Assembly (NCBI RefSeq): GCF_030867095.1
Contig: NC_081826.1
Location: forward strand, 55,420,001-55,484,000
Origin: Alligator mississippiensis
Taxonomy: Eukaryota > Chordata > Crocodylia > Alligatoridae
Direction: 5' to 3'
Length of the DNA: 64,000 bases
Shown: positions 10,060-22,803 of the stretch, one piece after another
Position numbering within the stretch: position 1 is the first letter of the stretch
Layout of the letters: each line of letters opens with the position of its first letter
Made by a program: the position numbers and the translations under genes
Notes under the pieces: generated by a model
The model's input: the letters and a program-made list of their open reading frames with translations, nothing else
What the model was told of the DNA's origin: nothing
Database searches by the model: none

Positions 10060-11590
10060 AGAGGATTCTGGAGGACTTCAAGTTGCTCATTTTATTTCTG
10101 TGGAGCAGGCTGAAATTACTCTGAGCTGAAGTACAGCCCAGAGTCAGCCCTTTCTAGAAGTGGCATAACTTTGGGACACTTAGTGAGGACTTAACATGAG
10201 TTAATGAGCTTTAACATTCAGACACTTTCATTTTAAATACTCTTAGTATGGTCTAAGTGTAATGTGTAAGTTCACCTTAACTCTCCCCAAATTGGTGATT
10301 CCATAAGGTGGTTATATGTTTATTATGCACATCTTGATCCATTACATCCATTTTGTATTAAGCTTTGCTTTAAAAAATACTAATACTGGATGCAGATGAA
10401 GCTGTACTATCTAATTTTTGCTGTCTGCCTCTAAATTTTACCTTGCTAATAGATACCCAAGCCAATTAAATGAATCCCTATAGCTGGGCTGATCACATTG
10501 ACTGTCTTACACTTGGCTTGCTTCCAAGATCCTGCACCAAGGCCTGTTTCATCACACATTTCTGCTGAATGGAATGGTTTCTGTAGTTTTTTTGCTACTT
10601 GAGAGTTTTGGCAATGGTCTTTGCTTTCATATGTGGAATTCAGTGTTATTTGGCCTAAAAATTTTGTAAAAAATGATGGCATAACTTTAACTTGGGTTTT
10701 CTTTGTATAGCAAAACTGGATTTCCATTGTACAGATGATCAAAGTCCATATGGAACCCCAACCCATTTTGTACTATATATTTCTATATGAGGATATGTCA
10801 TTGGTTGTCTTTTCATGTTTTCTGCTGTATGTATATGATGTATGAAAATGAATTGGGAATAACCAGATCTGCTGTTTTTTATGGCTGTAGCAGGGCAAAG
10901 AGAGTGGGGAAGGAGAATCCCCTACTTGGCACCTTCCTCTTACCTCCATGATGGTGAAAAACCCCAGTGTTGGTGGGGCTTGCTGCAGAAATAATAAGTG
11001 TGGCACGGTGAGCAATGTGGCCCTGGTGCCATAGCCCAGAAGTCCCCACCGGGAAACAAAGATTGCTGGTGAGAGAGGCCCTGTCCAAGACTGCCCCATC
11101 TGGAACACCAAGCTCTCCAGATGAGGGGATCTTTGGCTTCTCTTCCTATAGGGGGCACAAGTTGCAGCTGGAGGGCAAGGTCTTGCACTGATTGGCTGGA
11201 AAAGTCCATGGATGAGACACCAGAAATTGTGAGAGAAGCCCTCACATGCCAGAGAAGCATGCTGGAGGAGGGTGAGAGGCAGTTAGGTGTGGTTCATCAA
11301 GATCGGTTAGTTTTTTTGTGGGGTTTTTTTCCACAGCTGTCAGTAATGAAAGACATTTTATGGCGGCACCAGCAGTGAAGGATTTAACATTACCACCACT
11401 TAACATTCATCGCTGTGACTGCTAGAGTCAGTGTTTCAGTGCAACATCTCCAGTGACTTCAGTGACAGGGGTTGAGTGGTAGCAGCATTAACTCTTTGGG
11501 TATTGGTGCCAACAAATAAGCTTCACCACCTGTGGTGAGAAGCCCCATGGGCTGCTTCTGGAAGTGGGTCATCTGGTCCACAAGGAGCCC
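10060..11590. other. Unannotated stretch
   Basis: No coding or repeat call can be supported. 10870-11280 is moderately GC-rich with short open frames on both strands that show no domain. The 10150-10300 stretch has 'TTAACATGAGTTAATGAGC' words reminiscent of the MITEs at 13.0 kb, but no termini. Confidence 0.4.
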
Positions 11591-11594
11591 TGTA

Positions 11595-11636
11595 GCCTGG
11601 ATCTAGCCTGGGGGGCTAAATGATTTTGACATGCTT
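11595..11636 (+). mobile_element. hAT (Charlie-like) right-end fragment
   Basis: 'GCCTGGATCTAGCCTGG', 'GGGGCTAAATGATTT' and 'TGACATGCTT' resemble the common hAT right end 'gccggatctggcccgcgggcc...tttgacatgcctg'. No matching left end or target duplication could be placed, so only the terminal part is called. Confidence 0.45.
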
Positions 11637-11639
11637 GTT

Positions 11640-12560
11640 GGAGTTTGACATGCTTCCAGCCCTGAAGAAATCACAGGTAAAATTCCACAGGTGACAGTTA
11701 TACTCATATAGATATTGTCTATTGTTGGCACTGGGTTTAGGACCTAGATAGCTTGTTCTGGGCAGAACCAAACCCTCAGACTGACCACAACTTCTCTATT
11801 TGATTATAGACAAATTTTATTGATACAAAGTGATAGCAGATAAGAATAATGCAGGCAAGGCAAACAATTCTATATCTACCAGATCTAGGCCTGTCACAGA
11901 GGGAAGCACAACTGGTCAGTACACAAACTTCACTTTGTACTTCTTTCTCGAATGTCAGTAGTCAGCCGCCTGAAGGTCAAGGGTTGAGGACCACCCCTTC
12001 CCTTCATGGGGTGGGTGAGACAGGCTGGTGGTATGCCTTCTATCCATGGTAGCTCAGGTTTTCCTCTTGAAGACTCTTTGCTCCTCTAAAATCCCTCTTT
12101 TTGTATTCTTTCTCCCCTCTGATGATTCTTCATTCCCAGGCATTGTTGATTGGTTTCCCTGTGGTCAACATACTGTCCACATCCTGTCCTGTCCATATAT
12201 TCCTTTGTTTCCCAAACCCATCACATGCAGATATCTTGATTTGGTTATTTGCCTGTTTCTTAATTAGGTCCACCCACCAAAACTGGAAATTCCAGGGGCT
12301 CTGCAGTTGGGCTCTGTGACCTAGTGCCAATGCTGCAGAGTCCCTTATCTCTGTTTGGATACACTGTTCATGTTATGGAACAGTGTGGTACATGTCTTCA
12401 ATTTCCCAGCCTGTGTGTCTGCTGGCTTCAAGACACAGTGGGCCTTGAAGGAAACTTTGATACAAACAGGTTTTTAGAAACCAGTTAACCCTTGCCATTC
12501 CCTTGGACCATTATTTTAATCCATATGTACTTTATCTACAAGCCAGCTCCTAAAAGCAAA
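11640..12560. other. Unannotated; possible retroelement remnant
   Basis: The minus strand carries AATAAA at about 11815-11822 next to 'TTTGTCTATAATC'. The region to 12500 is C/T-rich on the plus strand and non-coding. This could be the remains of an LTR on the minus strand, but no TG...CA ends, primer-binding site or second LTR were found. The LTR reading is a weak inference. Confidence 0.2.
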
Positions 12561-12561
12561 C

Positions 12562-12847
12562 CTCTAAATCAGTGTTTCCCAACCAGTGTGCCACGGTCAG
12601 ACAGACAGATGGGGGCGGGGGCACATGGCTCCAGTCACTGATTTATATCTGTGCGCTGTCTTCAGCTGCACTACTTCCCATACATACTCCACACCCAGCT
12701 GCTCACCATGCCCAGTGTGTTCCTGGCTGCTTACCCCCACCTTCCACCATCCCCCTGTGCTCCGCATTTGGCCAGCATGCCGTGGGATGGGAGAGGCCTG
12801 GTAAGTGGGCTTCCAGAACCAAAAGGTTGGGAAACGCTGTTCTAAAT
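12562..12847. mobile_element. hAT MITE (12570-12839) with 8-bp TSD
   Basis: The left terminus CAGTGTTTCCCAACC (12570-12584) and the right terminus GGTTGGGAAACGCTG (12825-12839) are inverted with one mismatch, a classic hAT/Charlie signature. The flanks CTCTAAAT (12562-12569) and TTCTAAAT (12840-12847) match at 7 of 8 positions. The 270-bp body has no coding capacity and is a deletion derivative mobilised in trans. Confidence 0.9.
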
Positions 12848-12999
12848 ATCATTTTCTAGCCATTGTCTATCTGCAGCTTATACTGAGGTACACATGTACT
12901 CAAGGCAACAAGGCTCTCCTGGACCCAGGTGGTGAAGCATAGAAATAAAAGCCTATAATCTGAACAATCCTGGAATAAGCTTGCATATTTTTAATTTAT

Positions 13000-13920
13000 A
13001 CTGGACACATCTATACATGCATTAATGTGCTTTAGTTAATGTGCATTAAATCTAGCACCTGTGGGTGTTTTTACATGTGCTCTGGGGCATGAGAGAAGGT
13101 GCTTTAATTAGAGCTCCAAGAGCTGCTCTAATTACAGCACCTGGAGCATCTCATGTATCAGTGCCCCTGCACTTAAAAACGTCAAAATGTCAGGACGGGT
13201 ACTTTATCTAAAGGTCATTGAACAAGCATTAATTAAAGCATCTCTGCCGACATTTTTAAGTGTGGGGGCACTGATGCACAAGATGTGGAGGCCGGCTGGA
13301 ATGCACTAATTAGCACACTCCAGCAGACTTGAGTAATCGAGTCTACTCCAACATCCTGTATTACAGTGTGTCACAAGAGCCTCCCGGAACATGTACAGGC
13401 ACCTTCCATTGTGAGATACTAAGAAAATGCACATTAGCCTGTCTTAATATGCATTAATTAAAGATCACATGGCATTTTTACATGTGCTTTGGGACACGGC
13501 ACTGGGCACCTTAATTAGAGAACTGCGCTAATTAAAAGCAGCCACATGTCACGTGTATCAGCATTCTTATGCATCTCAGTGCTGAAAAAATGATGGCAGG
13601 GCACTTTGAACTGAAGCTCATTGAACGTGTTTTATTTCAAAGTACCCCGCCACCACTTTTTCAGTGTGGGGACACACAGGGATGCTGATACACATGATGT
13701 GGAAGGCTGCCAGAACACTTCAATGTCTGTGCTCCAGCAGACTTGATGTGCTGGGAGCAGACTCCCCGCATGTCTATAGGAGCCCATGGTTTTTAAGTGT
13801 TACTTAATGTGCATTAGCCTATTTGAATGCACATTAACTAAATAACTATTTTTAGTGACTCTTTAATGTGCATTCAAATAGGCTAGTGTGCTTTAAAGTG
13901 CATGTGTAGATATACCCACT
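13000..13920. mobile_element. Harbinger-like MITE (13003-13917), 3-bp TSD ACT
   Basis: The left terminus GGACACATCTATACATGC starts at 13003. The reverse complement of the right end (to 13917) is GGGTATATCTACACATGC, so the inverted termini match at most positions. ACT flanks both sides (13000-13002 and 13918-13920). The ~915-bp body is made of long, imperfect internal palindromes rich in 'TTAATGTGCATTAA', 'CTTTAATTAGAGC' and 'CAGCAGACTTGA' words, and has no ORF. Very similar internal words occur in the shorter element at 29882-30185, so both belong to one family. Superfamily assignment is inferred from TIR style and 3-bp duplication. Confidence 0.78.
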
Positions 13921-15330
13921 GATGTATAAAGGCAGAGTAAATTACACCAGAGTATGTTGTCATCTGTTCACATCCCAAATTTTAGAGCTCAGACCTGAAA
14001 AATCTCCTGGGTTCTGCTGGTGGAATCCGGGCTCCAGAATTCTGTCAAAAGAAAACCTGCAAGGCATAGTTCAAGCCACACTGAAGGCATGTTCCATTTG
14101 AGAAATGGAGTTGGTAGGTACAAGCCCAAAACACCATGGTTAACTAGACCATCTGAGTTCCTGAGGTGAATTTTATTAATAGTAAGGGCCCAGACAGATG
14201 ATGGACTGAGGCTTTTTAATGTACTTTTGTTAACTTAAGGAAGGGTTTGGTTTAGGATCTGAGCTGGATTTGAAACCGATTCTTACTGTTCTCAAACTCA
14301 TGGGCTACCAGTTCTAAAACACTCAAAGTAAGGGATTTCACTGGAAATGCCAAACTAGCGTGACATATAGCAACATTTGCAGGCAATGCAAGGAAAGACA
14401 ATAAAGCCCGCAAATCTATTGTTTCCAAGAGTTTGAGTTTTTATTTATATTCAAATAATATTCAGTGGGACAAATTTAGACCTAGTTTAAACGGATATAG
14501 CTCCCTCACTGACCTCAGTGCTGCTTATACCAGCCCTGGATTTCACCCAACGAGTTCACATACAAGTCACCAAAATGAGATTATATGGGCAGAAACTTGA
14601 AGTCAGGTACGGCATTCACAGTTGATCAGTTTTCTGCCATTTGCGTTAGACAATATCAATTGCTAGATTCCACCCAACCCCTAAGCTCATTTCTGTAATA
14701 TTTACATTGTCAATTTGTCCACAACACTGGTGCACTAGAGCATAACTCCCAGAACTAGCAGTTACTGTACACTGAAAATTGCATATTTTTTTCATTCTGG
14801 CACTTAACAGGCAATACTATTACACACAAAAGCAAGAGCATTTTAGTAAACAAGTGGTTTAAAATAAATGCTTTGCTAAAAAAATATATGCCCTAACCAA
14901 ATTTTTCACTCAAAGGGATTTTCATTTTTTCCCCCTGAGGAAATGAGGTAGGTGTAGCAGAGCAAAAGAATATTAGAAAAAAAAATCTTTAGAAAGATGT
15001 GCAGACACAAATTTGTCTTGGAATAAAAGACAATCAAGAAAATAACACAAGTCAAATTCTTATTTGTTTGACCCAAGGAATTAAAAATATATATAGAAGT
15101 AGTCCTAAGATTCTAATATTTACCTCTGTTTAATATAGGTCACTTTTTTCATTTAAAACAAACTATACTCAAAAATTTGTGTGATTAATGCATTGATTTA
15201 GCTTCCCAATGTGCATTGCTGCTAGGCAGATTCAGATATTATTTATTTTTATTAGTTTATAATATGTCAATTTTTCTTGCTTATCTGTCAGCTCCCACAA
15301 AAATACATAAATCAAAAATATAGCAATGTG
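13921..15330. other. Unannotated AT-rich stretch
   Basis: There is no coding signal at all, and no ORF over about 60 codons. 14470-14560 contains a degraded 'TCACTGACCTCAGTG' and 'ATACCAGCCCTGGATTTCAC' segment that looks like an ancient interspersed repeat seen several times in this window. Nothing else could be supported. Confidence 0.5.
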
Positions 15331-15336
15331 GACACT

Positions 15337-15760
15337 AACAAGGCATAATTATTGTAGGGTCTGTCCCCTTTTAAAGAAAAATACAATTACCTACCAGTAT
15401 GTTGCTGGGATTAGGTCAGAATTTGCATAATACTGACTCATATTTTCTTAACAATTTTAACATCAGACAACAGGTTTTGCAAATCTATATTCCCTTCCTG
15501 TTTTTCAGTTTTATTTTTCAGGCTAAAATAATAAGAAGCTCAGTCAAAACAAGATAATTATTGCAGTCTATCCCCACAGAAAACTTTAATTACTCCATGG
15601 CATGTTTCTAGGATTAGGTCAGATTTTTATAAGGCTGATATTTTTTAAATAACAATAGGCAATTAAGTCTGCCAAACTATAATTTATTACAGCTTAAATT
15701 TATTCATTTTTCCACAGATAAATATTTAATAGAAAATAACTCAATCACTGAAGGAGATTA
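15337..15760. repeat. Degenerate tandem duplication, period about 211 bp
   Basis: 'AACAAGGCATAATTATTG' at 15337 recurs as 'AACAAGATAATTATTG' at 15548. Each is followed in the same order by 'TCTGTCCCC'/'TCTATCCCC', then 'GGATTAGGTCAGA' (at about 15410 and 15614), a 'TGACTCATATTTT'/'CTGATATTTTTT' block, and an A/T-rich stretch. The copies have diverged strongly with indels. A weaker third copy may lie just upstream (15200-15290). No ORF or TIR is present. Confidence 0.7.
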
Positions 15761-18700
15761 GAGAAGAATTTTACTCCAGTATAATCTTAGAAAAACAGCA
15801 GACAGTTTTCTGTTCTTGGCTGTAATACCAAATAGCTTTGAGTTAAATGACAAGATGAAAATAGTAGAAATTTTTAACTTCAGTAAAATAATAGCTTCTA
15901 ATATAGGGGATTATGAAACCCCCAGTAGCAGAATACGTAACAAATAGATCCCTCCTGAAATACTGAAAACTAGGGTTGGGATCTAGGGTTAAATAACCGT
16001 GATATATTTATAGAGGGCAAGGGATCACCATAAAATAAAGCAGCAAATAGTAAAGAAGTCAATGTAAAAGAGAGGCCAGGGATTTAGGGTATAGAGATCA
16101 TAAATTTTCATTGATATAAACAGTCCATGTACCTCAGGAGCTGAGGTTTAGCTATAATTTCAGGTCTGACCTATAGGCTATTGGTGTTCACAGTGCATGC
16201 ACGATCAAGATGCCATCTGAGGAGCTGAAAAAATGTTTCAGATTTGTGTGATTTACTCATTTAATCATCCCCAAATCCACCCCAAACACAACAGTACTGT
16301 GTTGAATATCAGTACTTGAGAGCATTTTATTGTCCCACTAAATTACATTTAATTCTTACTATAACATCTCATATAAACAAGAATAGAGAATGATTTCTTT
16401 CTCAGTGTGTTCTTCAGGGGGGAAGAAAAGATTGTTACATGGAATGCATAGATCTGCAGAAGGTCACCTTTTCTGTATCCCTCAGATCTCCAAAACATAT
16501 AGTGATACTTTCAATTGAGATTAATGGTTTTCTTTTTCCTGCTTTAAGGTGATATCTTCTCATTATAAAGTCATAATTATGAAACGACCACAGAGAACCA
16601 TTTGAGGCTTTTAGCTTTTTACTAATTGCCCTTAAAGAGAATTCTAAATGATTTCCAAATTACTTAAATGATTTGGCTAAAGAGCGTGCATCTTATTTGT
16701 GTTGGTTTGAGTTGAAAACATTGTGTTAGCACTAAATTAGTTTTTTGTTCTCCTCTAATGGGTAGACCAGAGCATGCAAAGCAGCCTCCCCACAAAGGCT
16801 TAACTGGGTTTTGGGTCAGATCCTTTTTTAGACAGCTATTTTTTTAAAACGAAGTTTGCCACACTATGATATGTGGCATTACTGTGGTATTTACAATACT
16901 TAGAGTGGGGAATACCATGGTAAAAGTTACTACCGCTTGTGGTAAATATCTAGTCAGAAGATTTAGGGAAGAGATGACTTCAAGGGTGGGAAGCATCTTG
17001 CTTTGATGTTGAGAACTGCTGGCTGAGGAGTTTCTAATTCTGAATGTAGTCCTATAATTCTTATGTAGGAGAGAAATTCTTCTTCATGTCAACAGTCACA
17101 TTCATTACAGACCAGTTGGATAAGAATTACTTACCCTGAGTAAAGTGTTTTGGGGACGAGTAGAGCTCACCCATGAATCAGCCTCCCCAAAGTTGTTGCT
17201 TGTAATACCTAAACTTTTTCTAGGTTGTTAAGAGTGAGTAAAAATCCTGTCTTCTATCAGTCCTAATGATGTGAATTAATTACTTTTAAAAGAGGAGTGT
17301 TTCATGAAAAACCTTTTTTTCAAATAGGAAAATATCAGAAGAGACGTCAAAGAGAGGGCTTCAGTGCTTGAGACTGATCAGCACGGGTTATGCCTACAGC
17401 CACTAGGTTGCACTGGTGTATAGAGAACGAGCCATCTGTTTTTCAGTGCTGCATAAGAATGGTTTCATGCTGTTCAGAATCTTGTAAATACTGTTTTACA
17501 GTTTTCACTAACAACAGAAGTGTATGAGATCAAGAAGGAAAGACTGGCATTTGGAAACCCTTGCTTTTTCCTCAAAGGCAGGCCCAGGTCCTGGTTTTAG
17601 TTAGGTTTTTTTGTTCTGTGTAAGGTGCCCTGGAGATAACAACTACATTTTGGAACTGGATACTTTTGGGGGAGGGAGAAGGGTGGTAGGACCAAACTGT
17701 GCCCCTGGGAGGATTCTTGACTTGACACAAGAATTCATAGGGAATCTTCCAAAGCTGTCATGGACCCTTTTACAAACACGTGCTTCCTCTTCCCTCTCTG
17801 ATTTGGCACTGTTCAGTGGCTCAGACAATAGACAAGTACCACATCAATTACTTCCCTATGTATATTACACACACTAAGTAATCACAAACATTGTATACTG
17901 TTCACGTGTGAACGATTAATTACAGTTATATTATTTAGTCATTTTTTCCACTCCCATTGTCCAAAGTAAATTTTTCTTCAAGTGTAATGTGGTTTTAATT
18001 TGGGAAGCAGGGTTTCTTTAACCTATTTGACATTATGCAAACCATCTTAAAGGAGGTTTCATGCTATTTTCACTCTGTCTGCTAACATAGCTCCCTGCCC
18101 GAATGTGAGCTGTGTTTTATCAAGCAAATTACTTACAGAGGATTTTGTTCAAAAAGACTGCGGGCTCGTTTCTTTACCCATATTTACTCAGCTCTGGTGT
18201 AAATCTTTTTGTATTTTGCTGCATGGATTAGCACCTCTCTCATCCTCCCTCTACCCCTCTCTTTAGGGGTAGTAAGTTGAGAAAATGATAATGAGGAGCA
18301 GAACTAGTGGCTCCCTCCATACCAAAGCTCTGGGAGGGAATAGGTCATCCCAGAGGACCTGAGTCTGCAACTGGTTAGTTTAGTTGGCCTGCTGCAAGTC
18401 TTACATTTGGGAACTATCTGACTTAGGTTTTGAATCTTCCAGTAACAACTTTTCTGCCTGCTAATTAGATTTCTTACTGCTTCAGCATTGGGGAAGACAA
18501 GCAACTTCCCCCTTAAGAGGGCCACCTAGGCAAAAATAAACTCCATTGATTCCATAAGGAAGTCTTACATACAGTTAACCCATTAGTGGATCCTGATGCT
18601 ATGCACTGGGCACGAAAAGTATGATCTGTGGAAAAAAAGGAGACACCTGATTGCATGGAACAATTTTATCAGCTAGTTTTTTAATTTGTGACTGGGGACT

Positions 18701-20073
18701 TTCGGCCACTGATCAAATTCATCTGGCTATTTTCCATTCAAACCAAGCTGAGGAGCCTATTCTTGTTATTATCTTGTATAATAATCATTATTTTCATAGC
18801 ATTGTAGGTGTACAGAGCACTGAATTGCAGCAAACATTACAAGTGAACAAATACTGTAAACATTTTGCCATATTTCACTTGCATTTTTAAATGTTTTCAC
18901 TTTGGCCATACCCTTGCTTGTGTTTGCTTTCCATGAGCATTGTACAATCAAGTTGTAGTACATGGAGTTTCACAAAAGAAATTTTGAAAGTCATAGTGAC
19001 AAGTTCTCATGAAAACCCACACTTAAATTAATGTACTGGAAGTTAAAATAATGCTGGAAGTACCCTTGCACTCATTTACTTGGGAGACAGGAACATCACT
19101 TTTGTGACCCACCTTACCAATTGCAACTGACAACTAGAAGTAGAATGGTGACTAAGCATAGAAAGTGTTTTGTGACCAATCCACAGTTCTAAACATTTGC
19201 ACAAAAATATTTGCTTAATTTGCCTTTTTTATTAAAAAAAAAAAAGCAGCACAATCTGCTTGAAGAATATAATAAAGCTGTACATTATAAAGAGGTAAAA
19301 GGCATGGCTAGCTACCTCACTGATTATGAAGATTCAATTGTAATAAAACCACGTGTACAAGAGTGGTTAGACCGGTATAAAAGTGTGTTATGTCTAAAAT
19401 GTCTAATATGTGTGTTATTCACAGTCTAAAAGTGTGTTATGTTCCCGCAAGCAACACAAAAAGAAGAGGGTAGGATTGCATTTGGGCAATTTCTGAATGG
19501 ATTAAGGATTTGAGTCCTGATCCTGAAAAGACTCTTTATTTCAGGAAGGCTCCATGCATCCGTTGAGTCTGCCTATATAGCTCCCTTTACTAACAAGGCC
19601 TCAGTTTTAAATTAATTCTATGATTGATGGAATGGCTGTCTTGAGCTGTTCATCTGCATTATACTGTAAGTATCTCAGTGTATTCATTCTTTGTGTTTTA
19701 AAAGTACTATATGTGAAATAAACATCTGTATTTTCCTTAACCTGTAATATACACCAAGCAGCTTTTGGATTCTGTGTACACATTAAATTACTATTTTTCT
19801 AACTGCTGCTGTTTTTCAAAGAAAAATGGGCACCTTAAAGCAGGACACATTGTGATGGTGCTGCCATATTTATATTTGAGTACTTTTTGCCTAATATAAA
19901 CTGAAACAGAAGAGCACATGTGTTCACAGCATCCGTTGCTTAGGTCTCACTCAGGATATTGTGGCAGTGTCTTTGTTTGTATATTGCTGTGTTTCTGTGG
20001 GAAGAACATTGGGGGAATATTCTACAGCAAAGAGACAGCTGTATATCAGTGAATTAGTGTGGTTAAACCTTGC

Positions 20074-20094
20074 TTTTTTTTTTTTTTTTTTTTT
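20074..20094. repeat. Poly-T run, 21 nt
   Basis: An uninterrupted T run. It could be the A-tail of a minus-strand retroposon, but no retroposon body could be recognised on either side. Confidence 0.95.
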
Positions 20095-20650
20095 GCACTT
20101 AGAGCAAATGATGGAGGGACTGTGTTTACACCACGACACCATATGCACATATGTTTGTGTGTGTCTGTTCAATTCACATACATGGCATAATACATGGTAT
20201 ACATACATGGCATAATAGCTCAAATACAGTCATCTGCACACATACACTCACATATACAAACACAAGGAAACAAAATTTGTTTTTTTCTATAATCGTTAAG
20301 GTGAACTGATCTGGTGCAAAGGAGACCTTTGCCATTCCACGAAGGTTTAGAATTCATTCTTATTGACCTTTAAAGGCGAATACAGTATCAAGAGTGCAGG
20401 GGGAGCAGATCTCTCCAGAGCATAAGATCACTGTTAGGTTGGACAACTACTATGTTTAGCATTAAACATTGCTTTTACATATCAGTCAAATGTCCATTTG
20501 TGAGATGTGGATGCTGGATGTACACAGCTAATTACACTGCAATTACTGCAGTTGATCATGAACCTCTCCCCCACTTTCCTGATCTCCTTCATATAATTTC
20601 CCCTGGCTCTAGCCAGCCTGTATTTATTTTAGTAACTCTCTCCCTATGTT

Positions 20651-20667
20651 TCTCTCTCTCTCTCTCT
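20651..20667. repeat. (TC)n short microsatellite
   Basis: A short TC dinucleotide run sits inside a pyrimidine-rich tract that extends roughly from 20570 to 20770. Confidence 0.9.
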
Positions 20668-22676
20668 TTCATTCTCTTTTCACAGGAACAATAAGCTGAC
20701 TGATGGTTAGAAAATTAGCCCAGGGAACTCTCTCTCTTTTTGCACTATCGCTTTCTCACTCTCTCCCTACTCCTGTTAGACTGGTGAGAAAATTTAACCT
20801 GTGACTCTGCCATACACTCATCATTACAGCCCCATATTTCAGTCTCATTTTTCAGACTCAGAGATGTCTGTAAGGATGGCACGGCAGGTTCTCATTAGAA
20901 TTCAAGGGGGTACAAATATGTGTATAGAGAACTGTGTATATTATGCATACAAAGTTATTGTTCAAAAGATTTCTGCCATCTATTCCCTTGTAACACCTCA
21001 GTACTTGAAATACAGTACTGTAACTTGCCTGTACCAATCAGAGAATTGAGCGATCATAACGTCCTGCTTACATCTAAGCAAAAAATATTTCAACTGTCGC
21101 ATCAACTGAGTAAATCCCATTTTATTGAGTATGCTCAGAATATAAAAATGATAAATGCTAACAATTAGATGTGAGTCGTGTGTTTTGCAGGGCTTTCAAG
21201 TCTGAGCTTAGAGGATTCTATGAACCCGAGATATCATGTCACTCTACAGTCTATGTAGGAAAGAAGCATATAGGAAGGTTCATGTAATTATGTAATTAAC
21301 CCTTTCCAGGAAGGCCAGCCAAATGAATGCTCTCTGCACCCAATGTATAATTGGTAATTCTGCAGCATCTAGATATTTATTCTGTTTTCACATAACCCAT
21401 AACATATATGTTACAGTCTCAGAAATTCCTCCTGCAGCTGTTGCTCAAGTGCATCAGTGGAATTTAAAAGCATCTCCTTAATTTTACCTTCTGCCTGACG
21501 GATGAGCAGCTGCAGAGTCAGTGGTCCTGTCTCTCTGTGGACTGGCAATAACAATGCTGCATTGGTTTACAGTTGGTTCAGTTTTGGAAGGCCACCATAA
21601 GAGCTAGAACTTTTTATTTATATTTTGGTGAAAGCCTATATTCTGCTCTCACCAAAAAAGTAAGTGGACAAGTGGGCTCCTCTGCTTATGCACACGTGCA
21701 CGTTATTTGATTCTGTAATTTATTTCTGGGTGGGTTTGGACAGCCAGGAAGAGGCCTTGACACTGATGTTGGTCTGAGCTCAGAAAGAACCTGATTTACT
21801 TTGAAGCAGAAGTCCCTTCTTCTCCTGCCTTGGTACAGCTATATGTTTCACTTTTCCTCCAAATCTTTAAGTATACTCCATTCTAAATTTGCTCCCAGAT
21901 TTACTTCTGGAGACAGAGGTTCTCTACACCCTCTCTGAAGAGGGAAGCCCACTCTTCAGGGAATTCTTTAGAGAGTGCCAAGAAACACTTATGCAACCAA
22001 CACTGTAACTCTCTTATAATATGGAGCCCATGTTTATTAACAAAAGCTTGTCAGGCAAATAAATTATTTTCTTACCTCACATGTTTTATAGTAAATGTCC
22101 CTCAAATGATTAGCAAGCCCATAAATGATCACACAGGTCCTGAAATAGGTATAGTCCAGTACACTATCCACATCTCATGTCTTGTGCTCTGTACCAAATG
22201 AGGAACAAGAAGAGTTAGCTTGTTGATGGGAACTTGAATGTTGGAAGCCAGGTTGGAGGAGTTGGTGAGAGAAGCAGGGTGCCCACTAATGAGTAATAGA
22301 AAGCTTGAAACATGCTACAGTTTTCACTTTCTGGTGATGATGGACACATCTTTTTTATTAATAGTTACATGTGAGTTAACAGCATCCCCCTTGCTGATGC
22401 CCCTTCCACACACTAACGTTCTCTGCCAATGAATATAAATGACTAATCTAATCAGTTTCCCTTAACCACCTCAACATCTCTTATCTCAAAATTGAAATGC
22501 CTCCAGCCAAATTTATTTCAGTGCTGACCTCTACCCCCTGACATAGCTTATTTTGAATCTTAATGCACCTTTTCTTGTGGCTTTTATTTATAGGTTTCAT
22601 TTTCTATTGAATTCCACCCTACATATTCCACCTCACACAAATTAATGAATCCCCCATTCCCCACCCTCCTCATGGA

Positions 22677-22803
22677 AAGTGGGGAAGAATTATCATCCAC
22701 ACTTTAAAGGTAGAAACTGAGGTACAGAGAGGGGTCAGGACATAGGAAATCTGGAACACAACCCAAATCTGAAGAATCCTAGTCCAGTGCATGAACCACA
22801 GAG
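22677..22803 (-). repeat. MIR SINE fragment, minus strand
   Basis: 'GAATTATCATCCACACTTTA', 'GTAGAAACTGAGGTACAGAG' and 'AATCCTAGTCCAGTGCATGA' follow the reverse complement of the MIR consensus ('attatccccattttacagatgaggaaactgaggcacagag ... ccagtgctctttccact'). The order of the blocks is right over ~125 bp. This is a diverged, non-functional SINE copy. Confidence 0.72.

Larger units (their letters stand above)
15761..22670. other. Long AT-rich gene-free stretch
   Basis: About 6.9 kb without a supportable gene or transposon. Visible features are only simple sequence: a 21-nt T run at 20074-20094, a TC run at 20651-20667, an A run near 19239-19250 and CA/TG-rich patches at 20150-20270. Short open frames such as 17611-17877 and 20801-21049 show no recognisable domain, and no convincing splice-bounded exon was found. 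Conserved non-coding elements could be present but cannot be judged from one sequence. Confidence 0.5.

Noticed and set aside
11640..12560. Endogenous retrovirus or LTR
   Set aside because: Only a minus-strand AATAAA and pyrimidine-rich text were seen; no LTR pair, primer-binding site or gag/pol frames, so it is left as a weak possibility.
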